From a virus, in IMG/VR virus record IMGVR_UViG_3300042564_002100, positions 1 to 20,088 of that record: a stretch of 20,088 bases of DNA; one strand, given 5' to 3'. Below the pieces are notes generated by a model. That model worked only from the letters and a program-made list of their open reading frames with translations. It did not search any database and had not been told where the DNA came from. The position numbers and the translations under genes are program-made. Position 1 is the first letter of the stretch; each line of letters starts with the position of its first letter. Positions 14,059 through 20,088 of this stretch are shown here, one piece after another.

Positions 14059-17000
14059 TTAAGCAAATCCGTCTGTATCAATCCATTTAGCGGTAAATCT
14101 ATCAAAAGCCGACGCTCCTTTAGTTAATCCAAAATAAAAATAGAACGGGGCTCCAAGTAAATACGATCCAGGTATCCCTGTAGTTGGTTTATAGTCAAAT
14201 TCACCCGTCGCATCGTTAATTGGGTTACTTATTGTTGAGTAATCATCAACATTATAAATCCACCCTTTATGATATTTTATTTGATTTATGTTAGGATCTG
14301 GTTGAAAGTTTTTTGATGCTGAGTATAACCTATCTATTTTTTGATATCCATATGAAAAAATTTCATTTGACCAATTATTTTTTTGATTTCCGAAAATATT
14401 ACTTACAGATTCATTACCTTCAATTTTCCAAAGATAAAATGGTACGACTTGTGTTTTTAATGGTATGTAACTGAAAGCACAAGCGTTATCAGCACCAATT
14501 CTACCATCTGGGTTATAAATTGTTCTATTTGGTGAAATATAATCTCTAGCCTGAGAATCTCCGGTATAAAAAATTCCAAATACAATATCACTAGTTTTAT
14601 TAAAAAATGTAGGTAGGAATAAAGATGAGTTAAAAGTCGTACCTGTTGGTTCCGGATAGCTTTCGGGTTCGTAAGCCGCAATTCCGAATTGTGAGTTTGT
14701 CGCAATCATTTGAGCAAAATCACCATCAACAAATTTTCTTTTCCTACTATCAAAGAAATTTAAAACACTAGATGATCTAGATTTAAAAAAGGTAGTAAAT
14801 GAAGTGTTTGCTAATCTTGATAATACAAATATATTTAATAAATCTGAAGTATCTCCGAATGTAGTTGATTCTAATTTATTCATAATATATCCATCCCAAT
14901 TTCCACTTTGAGATAAGAATTTTTGTAGTTCGTCTCTTGGACCTAAATCCATAATTGTCGTGGGGTACATATGGTTTTTTTTATTACCTCCAACATCTTC
15001 ATCCCCGTCCCTACCTATAAATCTATTACTACTGTCATTATACGGGGCACTTCTGTAATAAAAATTAAATGTGTCTGGATGTAAAAAAATATTAGTAGTA
15101 CAAACCTTATTATATGGTTGACTAGGTGGATTTGCGTTAGGTCCTGTAAAATATCTTGTATTTCTAAAAGGAAAAGCGTATAAGGTACCATTAATCCAAC
15201 TATTAAAGAACCCATGAGCAAAAACTTCCCTACAAGCACCAAAATTAATATTCATTCTTGAATACCATTCATTAACTAATTCTCTATCGTTTTTAACATT
15301 ATTAGTCTCGTTATAAGGTGGTCTAACCAATGAATAACAAGAACCTTCAATAAAATACCTCTCTCCCTGATAATATTGACAAGCACTAGGTTGTTGAACA
15401 TATATACTATCGGGTGGGTCTGATTGATAACACTCAATAGGTACTAAAGAATTACAGGTAAATGTATCTAATAAAGCAGCAATTTTATTAGGTATTTCAG
15501 GTTCAGCCGGATTATATGCTATGATTTCAGGTTCGTTTACAAGAAAAGTTGGTGATGGATTAGAGCCTGCCGAAACAACACCATCGTCAGATACTTCCGC
15601 AATATAAAATTGACCATTTGCCATCATTGTCATACTATTATTACCGAATACTTGAAATCTGTCTGACGTTGGCATTCTATCACTCCTCATTACAATCCTT
15701 TCACTATTACTCATTAAGAAACAATCATAATCTTGTGTCGGTTCTACATATTTTCTAGAATAATATGCGGAATATCTCCTATAATATAACTGAACGACAT
15801 CTAAACTACCGGTCCAATTTAAATTAGCCCCTCCTGTAAGAATCATGGATCCACCTTCTATACTCTCACCAGGTACGTACCCAGATTGAAATTGTTCACC
15901 AACAGAGTAATTTGTTAGTACATCATAATTATATTTTCTAGTGTAGAAATTAGCAACTCCAACCCTTAATCCACCCCCAAATGATGCTGGTGCTATGGTG
16001 GTATAATTACTCATACTAGAGTAGTTAACAGGAGGGGTTATATCTGTATTTCCAATATTATCCGCCTCAGATAATGAAGAGTATTTATAGACACTTCTGG
16101 TTCTAAATTGTGTCCATTGGGTTGGTGATGGTTTAAAGTGAAATGATTTAAAGAAAGTTCTTCCGCTCGAGTAAACGTCAATACCTGAATTAGTATTTCC
16201 AAGTCCGTCATGTTTAACACATCTATGTGCTTTATTTCTTGCCGAAGTATTGCCAGGAATAGTTGGTGCGTCACCAAAATCCAGTCCATCATTTGGTTGT
16301 AAAGGTATGTTTAGTTTATAGTTACCTGAAACACTAAATCTCCAGTGGTCATAATTTGAAAATAACCTACCTAATCCATATGTAACGGGTTGTCTTGTTG
16401 AATGTGGGTCAACACCTCTAACTAATATTGTAAAATATGTACTTTCTTTTTGATTATAATTCATCCAAGGATTACCATAAGACCATCCAAAACCAGGAGT
16501 TCCTCCTTGTGAGAGATTATAAAAATTAATTGCTGACCAACGATCAATAACTCTATAACTAAAAGAGCACCATCGCATTTGATTAAATGAATCCATAGGT
16601 ACCGACATACCAATTTCATTTAAAGTCATTGCAGTTATAACTTGAAAATACTCTATATCGGTTGGGTATCTTAAATAGTTGTCATTATCCTCATTAGTTT
16701 GATTTAACCTGTATGCGGTTATTAACCTTTCCCCCGTATATGGATTAGTATGACTAACATTAATTGTTGTCGCGGAATTTACATTGATAGGAGTTCCTGT
16801 AATTGATGACGCTCCATAAAAATTTGGAGTACTACCACTTAAATTAGGGTCATTAAATGAATACGGGTTATTAAATGTTAGTATAGTCCCTGCATCATAT
16901 TTTTCCTCAATTGCTAAAATCAAAACATTATCGTAGTGAAATCCATTACTAGTAGAATTTAAATCTAGGTAGTTATTGGGTTGCTGATCCCAATTTAGAT

Positions 17001-19233
17001 TTACCCCATTTAATTCAGTGTTAAAACACACCTTAATTTGTGATGTTCCCCCACCTAACATAGACCCGTAGGTTGGGGAAACATTTAACGGTGAGTTATT
17101 AGCAACTTCACCAAAAACGGCATTTCCAAAAAATTTACCTTTAAAGTTCATTAGATTTACTCGTTCGTGTAAAGGTAAATCTAAAGTGTAAATACCAACA
17201 TAATCAGGCGCCGCAGTCCCATCACCATCATAATCATATCTAAATAATGATATTTGGGGGGTTCTATATCTCATCCATTCATTAGCAGGATCTGTGCCTT
17301 GGTATCCCGCAAATATTTGTTGGAACACTGGTGTAAAATCATTATAATCGTCTCCGTTTGGCCAATCATAACTATTAGGGTCAATAAAATCGGCTAATAT
17401 ACTATTATTTACAAATTGAGCTTGTTTTGTTAGTGTACCACTTGGAGACGTAACTGTTGTTGTTTGTGATTTACAAGAACAAATCTCGCAGTCCGGATAT
17501 GAATATAATGGTAAATTTATTCTTGAAAACCCTTCAAGTAATTTCCTTATTTTACCTATTGGTCCGTTTAGACTAAAAAAACTTTGACCGTCATGAATTT
17601 TTTGTAGTAAATCTATTATATCAGTTAATAACTTACATATTACGTGAAATATCTTAACAACTATTTTAATAATAACAGTAATAAACCCCAATAAAATGGT
17701 AAAAGCGATGAATAGTAAATCTGGCTTAAATTGAGCGTCATTTGTAGGTAATTTATTACTAACACTATCACACTCCTCATCGGTTATATTTTTAATACCT
17801 AAATATCTTCTATTTAATGTACCTTTTGTATATCTTGTTATAAGTTGTGAGATAGTATATACTTTATTATAAGTCATTTCATAGAACATATCCTTACAAT
17901 CAATAGCATCCTGAATCATTATTTCACCTTCAGTGTTTCCAGTGACCCCGTAATCCGCCCAATCTTTACTAAAGGCATAAGACGCTTTGAGTAATTGATA
18001 ATTAATATTAGGTCCTGATGTGAATACACTAATAGGATCAGTGCTTGAGTTCGTCCACCCATGTTCTTTAACATTAGGTACTAAGAATGTACCTCTTTTA
18101 ACGGGAGCGCTCAAATCAGGTGTTTGAGTCCACCTTATTTTAAATCTATATTTGGCTTTGGTTGGTACTCCTTTCCTTTCGTCGTTTGAAAATATTTGCT
18201 CCCCAAATTCATTGGTTATTATATAATCCATGTTCATTGGAGTGTCTAATAACCACGTACCGTCATAATCAATAACGTTCCCATTATTCTCCAATTCGTA
18301 TTCCTCTAATACGGGTCTACCATTTATGTCTTGTTTTATTGTTTGTCTAACCGCTAATATTTGACCAGGTCCTGAGATTAGAGAACACATTTGTCCTGAC
18401 TTTAACTTAGGTTTACAGTTCCTTTTAAGAGCTCCCTTATCAATATCCGAGAATATTGACCCCATAAAAATAGCGGTTGGTTTAATAGTTACATTAGCCT
18501 CGGCAGTTAAATCAAAATCGGTTCTTGTAATTGATGGTTGACAAATTTCAGGTTCTCCCCACAATGGTAATACCTCAACGGTCTTATTTAAGAATATAAT
18601 TTGTGGTAGTGTTGTTAGGTTCTCTGATGTTTGGAATTTAGTTCCGTTAACTTGACTATCAGTTGCTAACCCTATTCGTATTAAATCTTGTGGTGATTGT
18701 GAAAATGGACCCATATCAGATAAGTCCAAATTCATTAAAATTGTATAACTACCAACAGGAACTCCGAACATCATAAAGTCACCACTATCATTGGTTGTTA
18801 CCGTAAACTTATAATACTTGTCGTATAACTCAATGGCCGTAGGATTTGTTAATACATCCTCTAAGTCAGGAAATGAACCTGTTGCTGAATGACCAGGAAA
18901 TGATGGTTTGTATGGTAATAAATTATACCTATAACCATCCTCATTAATGTCACTTATTGTTTTATAGGGGTATATTTCACTAATAGAAGGATTTAACTCA
19001 TCAGCTGCGGTTATTGGTATAAATAACGATAATTTAGCATTAGGAATTCCATATCCATCATTAACTGACACTCTACCCGCAATTACTCCATAGTCAGAAC
19101 ATTGTCTTATGTATATCTCACTTTGTGATAATTTTAAGGATAATATTTCCAAAAAATCAAAATCTTGATCTAAATTTACAACTACCGATTTGTCGATTCC
19201 GACCTGCGTTCTTACCCTATATGATTTTGACAT
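14059..19233 (-). CDS. Giant (1724-residue) baseplate-associated protein with internal hydrophobic segment
   Basis: Residues about 48-170 look like a carboxypeptidase-regulatory or CnaB-type beta domain: GVIAGRVSVNDGYGIPNAKL, a long insert, then NDSGDFMMFGVPVGSYTIL. Residues about 503-543 are strongly hydrophobic (PDLLFIAFTILLGFITVIIK and IVVKIFHVICKLL), long enough for one or two membrane-spanning helices, and are followed by a Cys cluster (DCEICSC, 581-587). Residues 667-677 (DYDGDGTAAPD) resemble an Asp-rich calcium loop. The remainder (about 700-1724) is beta-rich, full of Asn, Tyr, Phe and Trp, with no recognised enzyme motif. The gene follows the gp6/gpJ-like wedge gene after a 71-base AT-rich gap. 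The size and position suggest a central baseplate or tail-tip protein; the hydrophobic segment could enter the host membrane during infection. That role is an inference. Confidence 0.7.
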   Translation of the reverse strand: MSKSYRVRTQVGIDKSVVVNLDQDFDFLEILSLKLSQSEIYIRQCSDYGVIAGRVSVNDGYGIPNAKLSLFIPITAADELNPSISEIYPYKTISDINEDGYRYNLLPYKPSFPGHSATGSFPDLEDVLTNPTAIELYDKYYKFTVTTNDSGDFMMFGVPVGSYTILMNLDLSDMGPFSQSPQDLIRIGLATDSQVNGTKFQTSENLTTLPQIIFLNKTVEVLPLWGEPEICQPSITRTDFDLTAEANVTIKPTAIFMGSIFSDIDKGALKRNCKPKLKSGQMCSLISGPGQILAVRQTIKQDINGRPVLEEYELENNGNVIDYDGTWLLDTPMNMDYIITNEFGEQIFSNDERKGVPTKAKYRFKIRWTQTPDLSAPVKRGTFLVPNVKEHGWTNSSTDPISVFTSGPNINYQLLKASYAFSKDWADYGVTGNTEGEIMIQDAIDCKDMFYEMTYNKVYTISQLITRYTKGTLNRRYLGIKNITDEECDSVSNKLPTNDAQFKPDLLFIAFTILLGFITVIIKIVVKIFHVICKLLTDIIDLLQKIHDGQSFFSLNGPIGKIRKLLEGFSRINLPLYSYPDCEICSCKSQTTTVTSPSGTLTKQAQFVNNSILADFIDPNSYDWPNGDDYNDFTPVFQQIFAGYQGTDPANEWMRYRTPQISLFRYDYDGDGTAAPDYVGIYTLDLPLHERVNLMNFKGKFFGNAVFGEVANNSPLNVSPTYGSMLGGGTSQIKVCFNTELNGVNLNWDQQPNNYLDLNSTSNGFHYDNVLILAIEEKYDAGTILTFNNPYSFNDPNLSGSTPNFYGASSITGTPINVNSATTINVSHTNPYTGERLITAYRLNQTNEDNDNYLRYPTDIEYFQVITAMTLNEIGMSVPMDSFNQMRWCSFSYRVIDRWSAINFYNLSQGGTPGFGWSYGNPWMNYNQKESTYFTILVRGVDPHSTRQPVTYGLGRLFSNYDHWRFSVSGNYKLNIPLQPNDGLDFGDAPTIPGNTSARNKAHRCVKHDGLGNTNSGIDVYSSGRTFFKSFHFKPSPTQWTQFRTRSVYKYSSLSEADNIGNTDITPPVNYSSMSNYTTIAPASFGGGLRVGVANFYTRKYNYDVLTNYSVGEQFQSGYVPGESIEGGSMILTGGANLNWTGSLDVVQLYYRRYSAYYSRKYVEPTQDYDCFLMSNSERIVMRSDRMPTSDRFQVFGNNSMTMMANGQFYIAEVSDDGVVSAGSNPSPTFLVNEPEIIAYNPAEPEIPNKIAALLDTFTCNSLVPIECYQSDPPDSIYVQQPSACQYYQGERYFIEGSCYSLVRPPYNETNNVKNDRELVNEWYSRMNINFGACREVFAHGFFNSWINGTLYAFPFRNTRYFTGPNANPPSQPYNKVCTTNIFLHPDTFNFYYRSAPYNDSSNRFIGRDGDEDVGGNKKNHMYPTTIMDLGPRDELQKFLSQSGNWDGYIMNKLESTTFGDTSDLLNIFVLSRLANTSFTTFFKSRSSSVLNFFDSRKRKFVDGDFAQMIATNSQFGIAAYEPESYPEPTGTTFNSSLFLPTFFNKTSDIVFGIFYTGDSQARDYISPNRTIYNPDGRIGADNACAFSYIPLKTQVVPFYLWKIEGNESVSNIFGNQKNNWSNEIFSYGYQKIDRLYSASKNFQPDPNINQIKYHKGWIYNVDDYSTISNPINDATGEFDYKPTTGIPGSYLLGAPFYFYFGLTKGASAFDRFTAKWIDTDGFA

Positions 19234-19304
19234 TTAATACTTTTTGAATAAATAGTTTATATTCTACTTTCAAAAAATAATTGATTTAATAAAAAAATAA
19301 ATTA
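19234..19304 (-). other. AT-rich gap with a degenerate copy of the start motif
   Basis: This gap separates the gp6/gpJ-like gene from the 1724-residue gene. The minus strand has ACTATTTATT (19256 to 19247), which matches AGTATTTATA at 8 of 10 positions and ends 13 bases before the ATG. An A/T-only run (19289-19299) and a weak 5-base inverted repeat (TTGAT/ATCAA) are present, but there is no GC-rich stem, so no convincing terminator. It may hold a weak promoter for the giant gene. Confidence 0.3.
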
Positions 19305-20088
19305 TCAACTGAAATTAACCGTTTTTAGGTTTTTAACCCTAACTCTAATATCTCTACCGGGATATCTAACTTGATATATCTGTGTCGGTTCAGCGAATAT
19401 CGTTTCGTCAATTAATTCTATCTGTCTTGTTGTTGAATCCAAATATCTTTGTGATGTTTGTGATGATGAATACTGACCACCTACTTCATTTATAACATCT
19501 ATCGCCGCCACACTAATAACACCGTTTAAAGTTTGTACTTGTCTTCTTATTTCAGATATATAAACATTCTCACCCATCTCTCTAACTGACGGTGAGAAGT
19601 ATTTGGTTACAATATCAATTATTTGTGAAATAACCACACCTTGATTTTGACTTGAATCCAATACAACTGATATGTCCATACTCAAGTCTACAACTTGAGC
19701 ACTTTCTACTGATATATAGTCATTAATCATTCGGTAGTTTGAAAGATAACTAGCGATGTTTGTTTTGAGTGTGTTTGAAATAACATTACTTAAACCCCCA
19801 CTTGAGTCGTATGATAATATCTGAATTTTAATTTTATTCTCTTGTTCGGTTACCGCCACTTTGGCAGGTGCTCCGAATTGTGATGGCATTTTTCTAATTA
19901 AAGATTCGTAGTCATTAATTGTAACCGCTCTGTTTTGTGCTGCGAAATTGTATGTTACATAATTTCTAACTTCTTCAACCGTTGGTACATTCGCCCCACC
20001 AATCGCCGCAGTCGTATTATTACATCTCAATGAATTGATTACTGTTGTGTTTTGTGTTTGTGATGGTCCATTAACGAAGAATGAGACC
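19305..20088 (-). CDS. Baseplate wedge protein, gp6/gpJ-like, N-terminus missing
   Basis: The frame is open to the right edge and yields 260 codons of the C-terminal part, starting VSFFVNGPSQTQNTTVINSL. A TTG near 20030 is an internal leucine, not the start. The region EVRNYVTYNFAAQNRAVTIN, then DYESLIRKMPSQFGAPAKVA, is the hallmark of T4 gp6 and P2 gpJ-type baseplate wedge proteins ('NRAVT..DYE.L'). The later part (YFSPSVREMGENVYISEIRR, then LNGVISV) matches the C-terminal gpJ region, where successive wedges contact one another. In contractile tails this protein forms the wedge ring together with the gp7/gpI partner, seen here at 6309-9290. It is upstream of, and probably co-transcribed with, the whole minus-strand cluster. 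The product acts in the virion baseplate and has no membrane or signal segment. Confidence 0.78.
   Translation of the reverse strand, partial: VSFFVNGPSQTQNTTVINSLRCNNTTAAIGGANVPTVEEVRNYVTYNFAAQNRAVTINDYESLIRKMPSQFGAPAKVAVTEQENKIKIQILSYDSSGGLSNVISNTLKTNIASYLSNYRMINDYISVESAQVVDLSMDISVVLDSSQNQGVVISQIIDIVTKYFSPSVREMGENVYISEIRRQVQTLNGVISVAAIDVINEVGGQYSSSQTSQRYLDSTTRQIELIDETIFAEPTQIYQVRYPGRDIRVRVKNLKTVNFS

Noticed and set aside
16080-16089. AGTATTTATA on the plus strand inside the 1724-residue gene
   Set aside because: No ATG or gene follows on that strand; treated as a chance match and recorded as evidence against over-reading the motif.
14457-16292. Three minus-strand frames of 75-84 codons
   Set aside because: Out-of-frame readings within the 1724-residue gene, whose own frame is continuous.
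19281-19308. Possible terminator hairpin after the gp6/gpJ-like gene
   Set aside because: Only a 5-base TTGAT/ATCAA stem with a long A/T loop; too weak to call.
20028-20030. TTG as start of the gp6/gpJ-like gene
   Set aside because: The frame continues upstream without a stop to the window edge with plausible protein sequence, so this is an internal leucine codon.
6309-20088. Extracellular contractile injection system or type VI secretion instead of a phage
   Set aside because: gpJ/gpI-like genes occur in such systems too, but the string of giant fibre-like proteins and the tail-collar-like N-terminus at 1366 fit a phage better. No secretion ATPase or toxin gene is seen.

Overview
The window is best read as part of a tailed-phage genome (a contractile-tail, myovirus-type phage) that probably infects a Bacteroidetes/flavobacterial host. 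Phage origin is inferred from a gp6/gpJ-like baseplate wedge protein at the right edge, a gp7/gpI-like baseplate protein in the middle, and a run of very large virion-type proteins packed head to tail. The host assignment rests on three things: low G+C, no Shine-Dalgarno sequence before any start examined, and tandem repeats resembling those of the flavobacterial gliding adhesin SprB. No host gene, integrase, tRNA or packaging gene is visible, so a prophage or a related contractile particle cannot be formally excluded.

Layout, in the direction of transcription (right to left, minus strand). The gp6/gpJ-like wedge gene (19305 to beyond 20088, N-terminus missing) comes first. Next is a 1724-residue structural protein (14059-19233) with a carboxypeptidase-regulatory-like N-terminal domain and a long internal hydrophobic segment. 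Two unrecognised structural genes follow (12257-14056, and 11440 to about 12270), then a PKD-like protein (10250-11440) and a conserved-looking unknown (9290-10198). After these comes the gpI/gp7-like protein (6309-9290). The last part is an adhesin or tail-fibre block: a 761-residue protein with about seven SprB-like repeats (4022-6307), a Cys-rich 246-residue protein (3274-4014), a 537-residue mosaic protein with two SprB-like repeats and a Pro-Thr linker (1395-3008), and a fibre-like protein running off the left edge (1-1366).

The first block would build the baseplate. The later block would supply host-recognition proteins attached to it. Shared C-terminal and Cys-rich modules link proteins of these blocks and suggest they grew by module duplication.

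One small gene (3113-3295, 60 codons) runs the opposite way in the only gap of about 270 bases. The few gaps longer than 20 bases carry a repeated AGTATTTATA-type motif in the sense orientation of the next gene, twice exactly 4 bases before the ATG. This is the best candidate for an undescribed phage promoter or start signal here. All other junctions are 1-14 base overlaps or gaps of a few bases. No stretch over 300 bases lacks a gene.
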